Shown one piece after another: positions 31,118 to 41,949 of a stretch of 43,404 nt of DNA. How positions within the stretch are numbered: the stretch's first letter is position 1; each line of letters begins with the position of its first letter. The notes below the pieces were generated by a model. That model did no database searches and had not been told where the DNA came from. It was given only the letters and a program-made list of their open reading frames with translations. The DNA is from Gloeophyllum trabeum ATCC 11539 (Eukaryota > Basidiomycota > Agaricomycetes > Gloeophyllales > Gloeophyllaceae). The stretch is taken from positions 962,668-1,006,071 of the forward strand of contig NW_006920416.1 in assembly GCF_000344685.1 (NCBI RefSeq), in the 5' to 3' direction. The translations under genes and the position numbers were made by a program.

Positions 31118-32088
31118 CACTAACACGCAACAACCCCAAAGACCAAGGAAAACAACCAAACACACCCAGTGGTGAGGGTGGAGGTGGTCTAAGGTGACTG
31201 AAGGGTAATAATAAAGTTCAAGGGGGAGGGGAGGCATAAGATGACATAGGGGAGTCCATAGGAAGACCTAGAAAAATAAAACAAACACTTTGATGCCTGA
31301 AACAAACACTAGTTGACACTCCGGAGTATTTATCTCCGAAAAGTCGCAATCAAAGTCGCAAGCAATGACGCCTGTCATAGGATCATGCCAGCAGTGGTAG
31401 AAATTGCTAGAGAGACTTGGTTAATTTTATTTCACTATGTAGGACTCACCTGAGATAATTAAATCGACGGCGGAGATAAATCACTCACGAGTCAGGCCTA
31501 TTGGCAAAACTAGGATCGGTTATAATTCGCTAAGTTCGATGCTTTCGAACTCCAAGGGTCGCTGAGATCGTAACGCTAATTCTCTGAGATGGTGAAGTGC
31601 AAAAACTCATTTTTCTGTATGCTACTTTGTACAATTTATACTGCAGGAATGACTTTGCAACTGTCTGGAGATAAATAACAAATGAACACCGCTACCCACA
31701 GGATTGCTCAGCACTTGCTGCCATTATACCATGCACCATATGACTCCCTTGTGCTCCCACTTACTCGTCCCAGCCCCTAGAGGTCGCCTCGACACTCTGC
31801 CACCTGCCCTAAGCGGTCCCATCACTCCGCGCAACACGCCGGTCACGTGCTAATTACCTCCAGCCGCTCGCTGATTGATGCTGGCCTCATGGTGACCCGT
31901 ATACGTCAGCACCTTCAGCATTTTGATGGAAACGAGGGGGAGTGAGTGCTGGAGGTTGGGGATGAGGATGACGCCCCTCGATAGAAGCGTCCGCGGGCCC
32001 CAGAGCTAATTCATCTAAAAGTCGCATTGGTTAAGTCACCCTGGAGCTCCTGTTCGCAGAGATACATCGTGGAATGGATCTGTGTACG
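31118..32088 (+). repeat. Arm copy A (direct)
   Basis: About 970 bp, repeated in tandem by copy B. Shared landmarks in order: aggaagacctagaaaaataaa, ctccggagtatttatctccg, aaaagtcgcaa, cctattggcaaa, ggttataattcgctaagttc, ctgagatcgtaacgctaatt, ctgtatgctactttgtacaa, ggattgctcagcactt, cccctagaggtcgcct and gggagtgagtgctggagg. Confidence 0.85.
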
Positions 32089-32096
32089 CTGATATG

Positions 32097-33067
32097 CACT
32101 GACACACAACAATCACCAAGGACCAAAAGGAATAAACCTAAACCCCGTGATATGGGTGAAGGCGGTCCGAGACAACTGAAGGGTATTTAATAGTTCGAGG
32201 GGGAAAGGAGGAGTAAGACGCCTTAGGGTAGTCCGTAGGAAGACCTAGAAAAATAAAACAAAACCTTGATGCCTGAAACAAACACTAATGGACGCTCCGG
32301 AGTATTTATCTCCGAAAAGTCGCAAACAAAGTCGCAAACCACGGAACCGAGTGTAGGTTCGGGCCCACGGGAGTAGAAAACGCTAAAGGGACTTGTTTAA
32401 TTTTTATTTTGCTATGTGAGACGCACCGGAGCTAATTGAATCGATGGCGGAGCTAATTCACTCGACGAGTCAGGCCTATTGGCAAAGCTAAGATCGGTTA
32501 TAATTCGCTAAGTTCGACGCTTTCGAACTTCTCGGGTCGCTGAGATCGTAACGCTAATTCTCTGAGATGGTGAAGTCGAAACTTGTTTTTCTGTATGCTA
32601 CTTTGTACAATTTATACTACAGGAATGGCTTTGCGACCGTTCGGAGATAAATAACAAATAAACACCGCTACCCACAGGATTGCTCAGCACTTTCCTCCGC
32701 TATACCATACACCATACGACTCTCTTGTGCTCCCACTTGCTCTTTCCAGCCCCTAGAGGTCGCCTCAATGCTCTGCCACCTGATCCAAGCGGTCCCATCA
32801 CTCCGTGCGACGCGCCGGTCACGTGCTAATTACCTCCGGCCGCTTGCTGACTGATGCTGACCTCATGATGACTCGTATACGTCCGCACCTTCGGTATCTT
32901 GACGGAAATGAGGGGGAGTGAGTGCTGGAGGGTGGGCATGAGGACGACGCCCCTCGATAGAAGTTCCCACGGGCCCCGGAGCTAATTCATCTAGATGTTG
33001 CATTGGTTAAGTCGCTCCGGAGCTCCTGTTCGTGGAGATAAATCGTGGAATGGGTCCGTGTACGCCT
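32097..33067 (+). repeat. Arm copy B (direct)
   Basis: Second copy of arm A with the same landmarks in the same order, clearly diverged by scattered substitutions (C/T and G/A differences are frequent). It starts after gatatgcact and ends at gtccgtgtacgc, where copy A has atctgtgtacgc. Confidence 0.85.
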
Positions 33068-33385
33068 CAAGGATGTTAGGAAGTCCGGAGCTAAAACAGA
33101 GCAAGTCTTTAGAGCCCATAGAAGTCTAGAGGCGTGTGAGCGCTGTGTCGAATAAGCTCCGGAGGGCTTGTACGATACACTGAGTCCGCGTTTTCGGGGG
33201 TCAGACGATCCCGAGGCTTATCAACGCCTCGAGGATGCTAGGAAGTCCGGAGCTAAATAGAGCAATTCTTTAGAGCCCATGGAAGCCTAGAGGCGTGTGA
33301 GTGCTGTGTCGAATAAGCTCCAGAGGGCTTGTATGATGTGCTGAGTCCATGTTTTCGGGGGACAGACAATCCTGAGGCTTATCAA
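33063..33385 (+). repeat. Two tandem ~162-bp units
   Basis: Unit 1 (33063-33224) and unit 2 (33225-33385) share cgcctc-aggatg, taggaagtccggagctaaa, tttagagccca, ctagaggcgtgtgag, gctgtgtcgaataagctcc, gagggcttgta, the ttttcggggg block, cagac and gaggcttatcaa. A diverged inverted third unit lies at about 33557-33715 (gtcgaatg/tctggagtcc, gatcgtctgacccc). Confidence 0.85.
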
Positions 33386-33754
33386 CGTGGGGTAGTACTT
33401 CTCTAAAGACGCTTTGTGAATTTTATTTCTTTAAATCAGCACTCATGGGAGCTAATATTCAATGGCAGAGATATTGAATTCAATGAGTCACTGCCTGCAG
33501 ATAAATAAAAAATACTGGCCATAACTCCCTTGATGGCTCAACACCCATCTGCCGCTGATAAGTCTCAAGGATCGTCTGACCCCAGAAATCATGAATTCAA
33601 TGTCCCTACCCACCTCATCTGGAGTCCATTCGACATTGCACTCACATGCCCCTATGCTAGGATTTTTCCAAAAGATTTTTCAATTTAACTCTGGACTTTC
33701 TAGCGTCTTCGAGGCCAGTGCAAATGCCTACGATGAGTTAGATCTGAGGTCAGG

Positions 33755-34682
33755 CACTCCGGAGTGACTCAGGAAGCAACTTCAAGATGAATTAACTCTG
33801 TTGGCCATGGGCACCTGTCTAGTTGTGGGTCATCCTCACGCCCAACTTCCAGCACTTCCTCCCCTTTGTCTCGGTCAAATCACTGAGCTTGCGGACATAA
33901 ATCCACAACCGTGAGGCCAGCATCAGTCAGCAAGCAGCCGGAGTTAATTTTCACGTGACTGGCATGTCACACAGCATGATGGGAAGGATCAGGACAGGTA
34001 CCGATGCATCAGGACAGCCTCTAGGGGCTAGGACGAGCATATGGAGGGACAAGGGAGTCGTATGGCGCATGGTATAGCGGCAGAGGAGTGCTGAGCGGTT
34101 AGGGAGTTGCAGCTATTATTTGTTATTTATCTCCGGGTCGGCGCAGGGTCATTTCTGAAGTATAAAATGTACAATGTAAAGTAAAGTAAAAAAAAGGTTG
34201 TTCTTCACCATCTCAGCATATCAGAGTTACAGTCTCAGCAACCCATGAAGTTTGGACATGTCAGACTTAGCAAATCACAATTGATCCTAGCTTTGCCAGT
34301 AGGCCTGACTCATCAAATTCAATATCTCTGCCATCGAATATTAGCTCCGGTGAGTGATTCGATGAGATAAGATTAACAAAATGTCTTTAGAGAAGTACTA
34401 CCCCACGTGCACAATCCTACGAGAGGTGTTGGTGCCTGTGGTCTGGTCTTTTAGTGATCTTCAGACATAAATACTCCGGAGCATCATAGTGTTGTTTGTT
34501 TTAGGCCTCAAGATTTGATTTTATTATTCTAGGTCTTCCTACGGACTCCCCTATGTCTCCTTACTCCTCCCCTCACCCTTGAACTTTATTATTACCATTC
34601 AGTCACCTTAGACTGCCTCCACCCATACCACTGGGTGTGTTGGGTTATTTTCCTTGGTCTTTGTGGTTGTTGTGTATTAGTG
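33755..34682 (-). repeat. Arm copy in inverted orientation
   Basis: Reverse complement of arms A and B: from the complement of the ctccggagctcctg region near 33760, through ctaggggctaggacgagc, catggtatagcggcag, tgttatttatctccg and aggcctgact, to aggtcttcctacggactccc and the terminal ttgttgtgtattagtg. It is more CpG-depleted than copy B. Confidence 0.8.
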
Positions 34683-34875
34683 CATATCATCATGAGACTC
34701 ATACACCACATATTTGTGGGAAGTGATGCTGCCACTTGTCACTCTTACCTATGGTGAGACAGGATTACACCATATATTGTAGTCATTTACACTGCTACTC
34801 CCTGATTACTGGGGAAAGTGCTGGGGTGAGCAACTTTTCCAGGGGGGGCTTTATTGTGCACTTTGAACAGCATAA

Positions 34876-35184
34876 GTCACAAGGTATACATCCACTGGTA
34901 GCCAGTGCTTCTCAAGTAAGGTTGCACAATCTGCACAATATGGTGGGGAGACAAAAGGTGGTGTTGGAGATACAGTAGCTTTTAGAATTGATGACACTAC
35001 TAATTTCACCTTCCACACCAGCAGGAATATAGACAGGTTATGTGTGTGCATTCAGATATGTAATATCCAGTGGCTGTCCAGAGGATCAAGGCTCCAAGGA
35101 ATTGGAGTAGAAGTGATCCGTGGTGGACCAGCTCCGCCAAGATCAGAAAACAAGATGATATCTTGGCATGAAGAGCCTATGTAA
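34876..35184 (+). CDS. Orphan coding-like frame, possible exon of an unrecognised gene
   Basis: Open for about 100 codons with protein-like composition: KVAQSAQYGGETKGGVGD, AFRIDDTTNFTFHTSRNIDR, IQWLSRGSRLQGIGVEVIRG, PRSENKMISWHEEPM. There is no ATG at its beginning, so it would be an internal or last exon. A neighbouring frame just upstream (GESAGVSNFSRGGFIVHFEQ to ...ASASQ, about 34816-34920) would join it with a 1-nt shift. It ends TAA at 35182, but a perfect donor (gtaagt at 35181) also lies there. I do not recognise the family; alternating hydrophobic stretches suggest a beta-rich fold. Confidence 0.4.
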   Translation, partial: VTRYTSTGSQCFSSKVAQSAQYGGETKGGVGDTVAFRIDDTTNFTFHTSRNIDRLCVCIQICNIQWLSRGSRLQGIGVEVIRGGPAPPRSENKMISWHEEPM

Positions 35185-35547
35185 GTTGTAAGGAGGGGAT
35201 TGAGCAGGTCATTGTGGTGTAGCCATAAGCCTGACAGGCTTCACTAAGACTCAGATCACTCAAAACTGTATAGACCATGCTATGTAGCTCATCATGACTA
35301 GAGGCTGACAACAGGGGTGATGACATAGACTAAGGAAAAGATAAAATGAAGCTCTGCTGCAAAGGAAAAGAAAAGCAGAGCATGAAATGTGAAGTTAACA
35401 GGGAGTGATCCAGTGACAAGATTACAGTAGCACAGAAATATTCAGGAGGATGCTGCCAAGACTGCACTATGGTAATATACAGCTAGTAATAACTAAAAGA
35501 CAGGACTTTGGGGGTCAAGCAAATAAGAGTATATGCAAGATCACATG
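35185..35547. other. Intergenic, AT-rich
   Basis: No supported feature; 3' flank of the minus-strand GTPase. Only short, domain-free open frames. Confidence 0.4.
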
Positions 35548-38433
35548 TCAATCAGACTCAGATGGCTCCTGGCAAAACTCTTGCAGCAGTCTTACCACTT
35601 CATCAATGACAGTGTTTGCTCTGAGTCTTTCCACTCCCTTCATACTTTGTATAAAGTTTCTGACTGCCTGGTGAATCCGTAGTCTTTCCTCCGATATGTT
35701 GAATGACTGAAGACACTTGGTCACAATATCTTCAGTAAGAGGTTGTACACCTCCTTTCTTCCGTATGATCCAGAATAACTTCCATAATATGAAGTTGAGG
35801 TCCAAGATGTAACCCATTAGGCATTGTACAACAGTTGGACTAATGTTAAGTCAAATTAGTTGTAGGTATACATGCTCAGATGATAACCTTTTACACACCT
35901 CTTTTCATAAGCATCGTAAATCCACCGAGTTAATAATATTATGGGAGCCAGAGGAACCACAGCCAGAGTTGCAGGTGACATGCTAGATAAAAGAGTTGCA
36001 GGTAACATGCTAGACACAGTGGTTGCAGAAAATGCCATGGTTGCTGCCTGAAGTCCACTTGTTATTGTACTTTGAATATCACTTTCTCTGAATGATAGTC
36101 ACTACACAGGGATATGTGGAAGGACTTAATAATTATACACTCACGATGCTTCATTTGAATCAGCTTCAGCACCAGTTTCCTTGCTGTGCCTAAGGTCAGA
36201 CACGATCCCTGACAGGAGCTCCAACATGGTTGAACTTAGAAGACACTAGAATGGAATATGTCAGATATTAGTGATGAAGACTTCCAGCTGAGAGACAGAC
36301 ATTGTGTGGATCATAAAAGTTCCAAGCCATGACTGTATCAACATGCAGGGCCCACAAACAACTCTTCAGCTTCCTATCCTTAAAATAGAGTGCTGTTGCA
36401 ATTGCTGGCCAGTACTCTGTTCTAATCAGAACAATTGTCAAAACTATAGGCATGCTTGGAACATACTCTGTCTTCCAATCCTGCAAACAGTGAGTATAGA
36501 AGGTTGACCCCTTTCAGGTACTGTGACGCACTCAATTGCAGCATCTCTACTCATCTCTGCATCAACTTGTTGTGCAATTGCCCATATTGCCCAGGCCCTG
36601 GGACTGACATGCTTGGCCGTAATCTGGATAAGATTGGATAGCAGATTTTCATAGTTCTTCTCAACTGAATGGATTATACATGAGATACAGAAGTCACAAG
36701 TTGGACTATCAACATACCTGAGACACATTGGTGTAGCCGCTGTGATGGTGATCTTCTGCCAAGTGCCTTAAGAGCATTGTTGAGGGGAGATCTGCATATT
36801 TGCTGATATTTTTCATCTGCCAGCGCCCTAACTGGACAATGTGGGTTTTCAGGTTCCCAGTCAGCATCTACCTCCATCTCTGCATTTGTTATCAGGAGGT
36901 CAAATTTTGTGAAAACCACAACCAGTGGTACTAGGGATACATTAGTTTCATCAGCTAAAGATATATAATTATATACTGAAGCATAGTGCTTACCATCTCC
37001 CAAATCCATCTTCAAGATCTCTTCTTCACCTGTCTCCAGAAGACGTTGTCCACCAGAGGGTACAGCAATACAAAGCCTTCAATATAAGGTAAGTGGGGTT
37101 AAGACATAAAGCTGTCAGCATACCATATAGCATGTAGTCGTTCAGATGGCTTCTGGTCCTCTTTTGTACGGCTTTGTATGAACCGTTTTACCCCCTTAAG
37201 CCTCACCTCACTCCCATACTCAAAGCCATAGGAATCATGTAATACAAAACGGGGATTCTGTGCAGATGTAAATTCCTTCTCTATATCTGCAGTTCCAGCA
37301 CGGTGATGAGAGACCTCCTACAGCCGAAGTCAGAATATAATCTGTTCTCAACAGTGGGTGGACAAACTGCTTCTGTGATATTGAAGATTCTATTGATGAG
37401 TCTTGACTTGCCCACACCAGACTAGAGATATTGTAGCTGAGCATTGTAGATTATGACACTTGAGAGAACTACACACTCTGCCTAGAAGCAAGATACGGAA
37501 TCTAGTCAAGTTCAGTACATCAGTAAATATCAAGGCTATACTGCATGACCATACCTAGGGCAAACCCGGAATACCTCATTAATATGAGGTTCCAAGTCAT
37601 TGATACCAATTATAGGGCTTGAATCATTCTCCTGAGCATTGTCCTCCTCATTGGAATCCTTGTAGATCATGGTCAGGCTCACAGTCTCCCCATATCCTTG
37701 CACAACACTCACTGTGGCAGGATGGTCCTGTGGTTGCTGTAGATCAAGTTCACTCCACCTCTCATCACTTGTTGGTGACTTGACTCTAATCAGCACAATC
37801 CTCCCCTTGGCCTAGGTCCCTCAGAACATTTGATCCAGTAGTACCATTGCAATGACAGACCTTAAAGTGTTGGAATATCTCACTCATGGTAGAGTTCACT
37901 CTTCCCAAAGGTTCATATACATTAGCCTTGAGCTGCCAGAACTTCCATTGGGGAAGATTATAGGAAATTACATCAGATATACTCCTTGATAATGAACGTT
38001 CACCACAGTTCCATAATCATGAGGAAGAATTACACACACCCAAGTATACCATACAGCTCATTCTTCAAGTACTCCGTGAAACCAATAATTGCTCTTCTAT
38101 ATTCATTCACTATGGGCCACAATATCACTTGCTCCAGGGTATTGATGTGATTAAGAAAGGTGCAGATAGTGAGGTCATTAAGTAAGCTCCTCTTGGCCCT
38201 CTATACACAAGTGAAGGGTCATACTGGCATGATTCTTGTCTGCCACTCACCTGGCATTTCTGTGTCATTGCAAGCATCTGCTGGAGTGTCTCCTGCATCT
38301 TGGGAATCGGGATATCCTTGAGATCTCTTGCCCTGTCTGACAGTAGCTTTGAAGCAGCTTTGATATCCTCCTTCAAGGCCTTAGGTCTGGCCCTGGCAGG
38401 TCTCGCGGTGGGGCCAGATGTCGAGGGAGGCAT
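35548..38433 (-). CDS. Second G-domain P-loop GTPase with C-terminal membrane segments
   Basis: Intact relative of the GTPase at 27-30.5 kb, in opposite orientation. N-terminus: a basic stretch then helices (EDIKAASKLLSDRARDLKDI; exon 2 LTICTFLNHINTLEQVILWP; SDVISYNLPQWKFWQLKANV), and a segment KGRIVLIRVKSPTSDERW. The P-loop is assembled from three exons: VCPR, FRILLLGR (about 37502-37479), SGVGKSRLINRIFN (from about 37423). G3: FVLHDSYGFEYGS; G4: VPLVVVFTKFDLL (about 36918-36880). Then AWAIWAIAQQVDAEM, KYWPAIATALYFKDRKLKS and DTVMAWNFYDPHN. The C-terminus has hydrophobic segments LAVVPLAPIILLTRW and MGYILDLNFILWKLFWII, then a helical tail ending PSESD. About 14 introns; almost all joins keep frame. 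Normal-size exons encode its membrane segments, unlike the paralogue. Function unknown. Confidence 0.87.
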
Positions 38434-38975
38434 GGATTGGGGGGCAGGGCGGGGCTATGGCAGTCGAGCGCGAATGAGCCTATAAACAGTTCTTTGACGG
38501 AGGATGTGTCAGGCTATTACTTTGTCCCGCACTAGTACCTACTGTGGAGCATCTCAGGATAGCAATGCTAATTCAGTGCATCGCTGATTGTTCTGTTATA
38601 CCAAAGACCGGGCATGGTTAGATACTGGCAGTCATTCTCTCACTGTGATGGTCTCAGGATTGTCAAGGAAGGCGCTTGGTGCGGAACAAGGAGATTCGCC
38701 CCAATGCAAGCCTGAGGCACCAGACCGAGTACATCCGTGATGCCTCCGTAGACGGACTAAGCCTAGAGAGTATATTTGTTTCTCAACACAGGATTGAGTT
38801 AGAATGGCAGAGGGTATAGATAAGAACGCGCATAGGCTGCGTAATAGTCGCTCGGCGCTGTGTTGGATCACCGTCCATCAGATCTACATAGCGGCGTCAG
38901 CCACCGTCTCTCGGCCACAATTGCGCGAACCAAACTTGGATGCTCCTTTGACCGGTTGCCGTCGACTGCAATAAG
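38434..38975. other. Divergent intergenic region (GTPase / LSM4)
   Basis: Holds the promoters of the minus-strand GTPase and of LSM4. A minus-strand open frame at 38632-38871 has no recognisable features. GC and CpG return to housekeeping levels across this stretch. Confidence 0.45.
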
Positions 38976-39575
38976 ATGGTACGCGTACTCATGGCATAGA
39001 CTGGTCCTGAGTCTTACTGCTATAGGTAGCTTCCTTTGTCCCTGCTCAATGCAGCCCAAAATAAGCCCATGGTGCGTTTCCCGTGCCCTTGTGCAAGCAC
39101 GCGCTGACCGCGCTCCAGCTGGTTGAGCTGAAGAACGGCGAGACGTTCAACGGCCATCTGGTGAACTGCGACAACTTCATGAACATCACCCTTCGTGAGG
39201 TGTACCAAACGAACCCGGAGGGCGATAGGTTTTGGAAGCTGAAGGAGTGCTACATCCGCGGGAGCACAGTCAGTGCCCTCACGTGTCCGAATTAAGTGAG
39301 ACTCATTGGTTTCCGCAGATAAAGTACCTGCGAGTGCCGGATACGTTGTTGGATGCTGTGAAGGAGGAGCAAAATAAGGCTCGGGAAGCCGGGCGGAGCG
39401 CCAGGGGATCGCATGTCAGCGGCTCGGGAGGCCGAGGGCGTCCTGCGGTACAGAGAGGTACGCAGACCGCGCATATAGTTCCCTTTCGTGCTATCTCACA
39501 TTTATCTTGCCAGGACGCGGAGCAATCCGAGGAGGACCAGGGCGCGGCGGGCGGGGCAGAGGCAGAGGTGCGTAG
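38976..39575 (+). CDS. LSM4: U6 snRNA-associated Sm-like protein LSm4
   Basis: Subunit of the LSm1-7 (cytoplasmic mRNA decay) and LSm2-8 (U6 snRNA) rings. Exon 1 codes only for the start Met (38976-38978), intron 38979-39029; exon 2 (39030-39071) LPLSLLNAAQNKPM; intron 39072-39118; exon 3 begins LVELKNGETFNGHLVNCDNF, the Sm1 motif, then MNITLREVYQTNPEGDRFWK and ECYIRGST; after intron 39269-39318, IKYLRVPDTLLDAV (Sm2). The tail is a Gly/Arg-rich RGG region (RGRGAIRGGPGRGGRGRGRGA), with TAG at 39573-39575 if the last gtgcgt is not used as a donor. Length and order match LSm4. Confidence 0.94.
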
Positions 39576-39730
39576 CCGTCGCAGACGTGACCTCACACTC
39601 CATCATCTGTATGTATATCCTCATGTTCTCGACGCTCGCACTATGCCCCTTGACCTAAGTGCAAAATCCCATAACATGTTGCGTCAGACAGCAGTTCTCT
39701 CCGTATGTCCCCGTACTCTCTACTCAAAAC

Positions 39731-41703
39731 CTAAGTACCATACCCATCGTGGCTCCTGGAAATCTCGAACTCCAACTTCACCTTCCCGTCGCTTTCGTAC
39801 TTTGGCACCCACATCCCCTGCGCCGGAGCAGCAAGCATTCAGCTCACATCCGGCATGATTCATGATAGCTCACCTTGTACGCGACGGGCCCGATCGTAAT
39901 CAACCTCAATTGCGAGTTCCTGCGTAACATCATCGCCCGCGCGTCGTCCAACGAAAATGGCGCGTCGGAGGACCCACCACCCCTCGGCGCCGGCTCAATC
40001 CCTTGAATATGCGTGCTGGGCAGCCAGAGCACCTGCAACCTGAGCGAGCGGAGGTGGTCTGCCTTGGCTACAGCGCGCCCAATTGCGGCCTGATTCCAAG
40101 AAGTCAGTCGCACACTTATTTACACATAGAACGCCAACATGTCCCACTCACCGCGTCCGCACTGGCGACGCTACACGCCAGATCCTCGAGCGCCGGGAGG
40201 CGCCCGCATAGATGCTCCAAGTCCGTGAGGCGGAGGTGCGTCGTGCCAACCATAAACTGCCTGAGCGTCTTCTCGTGTATCTCCAGCAAGCTGATAACAA
40301 AGCTTAGAGGGATGCTGCTCCCCCCGAGCACTGTGAACGCGTGCAGCGTGAAGCTCTCGAGGCCGGTGCGCGGGATGAGCTCGAGGATCCACGGCCAGAG
40401 GTGGCTCGGGCCGTCCGCGTCCATCGAGGACGTACGCACGACGAGCGTCCGGAGGCGCGGGAGCGGTTTGGTGGGCGCACGGTACTTGCCCGCGCCGAGG
40501 TACTCGACGTCGAGCGAGCGCAGGTTCGGGAGGTACGAGAGGATCAGCGGGATCGCGGCGGGCGGGGCGCCCTTGAGGCGCAGCTCAACCAGGAGCGGGA
40601 GCTGACAGAAGACGGAGATAAGGATCGTCGCGGGGACGCCTGCGCACCTCTGCGTTTGTCGCGGACATGAGCACTCAAAGCATTTCAGCAGGGGTTAAGG
40701 AACTTACGCCGAGCTCGAGGTGCGTGAGCGTCCCGGAGAGGTGCTGCGCCCAGCCCTTGAGCACGCGCGGCGGGCCCTCCATCGACCAGATGGCGATCCT
40801 GCGCAGGCCCGTCAGGGCTTGAAGCTTCGCCCACACGGTGTCGCCTAGGTCGCCTGAGGTGCGGATGGTCAGGCCTTGCAATGGCAGAGACTTGAGGACG
40901 CGAAGGAAGGAGAGGAAGGTATCTTCCGCGAACGTGTCATCGATCCAGGAGAAGGTGTGTAGGTTGGTGCAGAGCTTCAGCGCGGCGAGCGACTCCTCCA
41001 GAGTGTCGGGGTAGTATGTTAGAATGGAACCTGTGGGTGAGGGGTGAGTGGTAAGCTCGATCGCGGCCATAGATCTAATATTGAAGGCCCTAGGTCGTCC
41101 GGTTGGGGGCTACCGTATCACTACAAGTCATACGAGCTCGAGCTCTAACATATTCCAACGAGTTCAGGCTGTCATAGCGCCGACAGGGACCTGATGCCTA
41201 TGCCTATGACTCGTGGCTTGTCTCCTGTGGCAGTAGGATACAAGCAAGATGGAGCGTGATGTGGTGCTCGTAGACTCGCTACTACTCGTCCTTGCTGCTC
41301 CAATCATGTGCTTCAAGCTGCCGACCCAACGAAAAGATGTATGATTTGTGCGTTCGAATGCTCACCTTGCTCTCTCACGTGCCGGACGCACTTTGTCAGC
41401 TCTGGGCGTTTGAGAAGGGTCGTCGCAGGGTGTAGGACTCTCGGCTATATGATCATATCCAAGGGAGGAAGAAACACTCAAGTCATCAATATAAACTGGT
41501 CCACATTCGTTGTTTTCCGGAATTCGTACTATGCCATTCTGCAGCGTCGTGCGCGAGTCTAGCGTGCGGTAAAGAATCGACGTCGCGACCGGGTTGATCT
41601 TCTTCGACAAAAGAGTAGCAGAGTGGAGGTCTTTGCGGTCGAGCTCCTCGAATATCGGGTAGAGGAGGTCGACGGGGAGCTGCTCGATAATGAAGGGTCT
41701 CAT
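39731..41703 (-). CDS. F-box protein with leucine-rich C-terminal part
   Basis: Putative substrate adaptor of an SCF ubiquitin ligase. The start at 41703 gives an F-box-like segment, EQLPVDLLYPIFEELDRKDL, then HSATLLSKKINPVATSILYR. Exon 2 (about 41455-41375) reads VLHPATTLLKRPELTKCVRH, typical of Agaricomycete F-box proteins. The main body (exon to about 40705, then 40645-40155) has repeated leucine-rich strands: NLHTFSWIDD, LPLQGLTIRTS, HLSGTLTHLELG, LPLLVELRLKG, LPNLRSLDVEYLG, LRTLVVRTSSMD, LRLTDLEHLCGRLPALEDL. Splicing near 39870-39826 gives the C-terminus MWVPKYESDGKVKLEFEI...GYGT with the stop at 39733-39731. Exons between 41100 and 41350 were not fully resolved. Target unknown. Confidence 0.85.
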
Positions 41704-41949
41704 TTTTGCGCCCCCGTGCGGTAGCCTGGTAGGCTCAGAACCTCAGCTCTCAAAGAAAGACAAAGAAAGCGGGGAAATGGGTGCTTATGTATATATTCGT
41801 TCGGAGGTAGTGGTATGATGGACTTACCAAGACGCGTCCGACTAACGGCAGCAGTGATCAGTTGATTGATCGCCCGGCGTCGTGGACGAAGCTCCTGATT
41901 TGCTTTCTGCCTCTACCACTGTACATACTGAAGTCGAAGTCGATTTGCT
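41704..41949. promoter_or_regulatory. Divergent promoter (F-box gene / DPH5)
   Basis: 246 bp separate the two divergent start codons, so both promoters must overlap here. A TATA-like stretch (tatgtatatattcg, near 41787-41800) is about 90 bp from the F-box start. Confidence 0.45.

Larger units (their letters stand above)
31118..34682. mobile_element. Palindromic repeat element with long inverted arms
   Basis: The left end (cactaacacgcaacaacc) and the right end (ggttgttgtgtattagtg) are reverse complements, and the similarity continues inward for hundreds of bases (e.g. aaggtgactgaagggtaata against its complement near 34600; the block around ggattgctcagcactt at 31700 against 34080-34120). No transposase or other protein is visible inside, so this is a non-autonomous foldback/MITE-like element or a rearranged transposon remnant. 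No convincing target-site duplication was found: homology between copies extends a few bases beyond CACTAA (gatatgcact), so the exact end is uncertain. Confidence 0.75.

Noticed and set aside
31118..34682. Autonomous transposon with transposase
   Set aside because: No open frame of useful length or transposase motif occurs inside the repeats on either strand.
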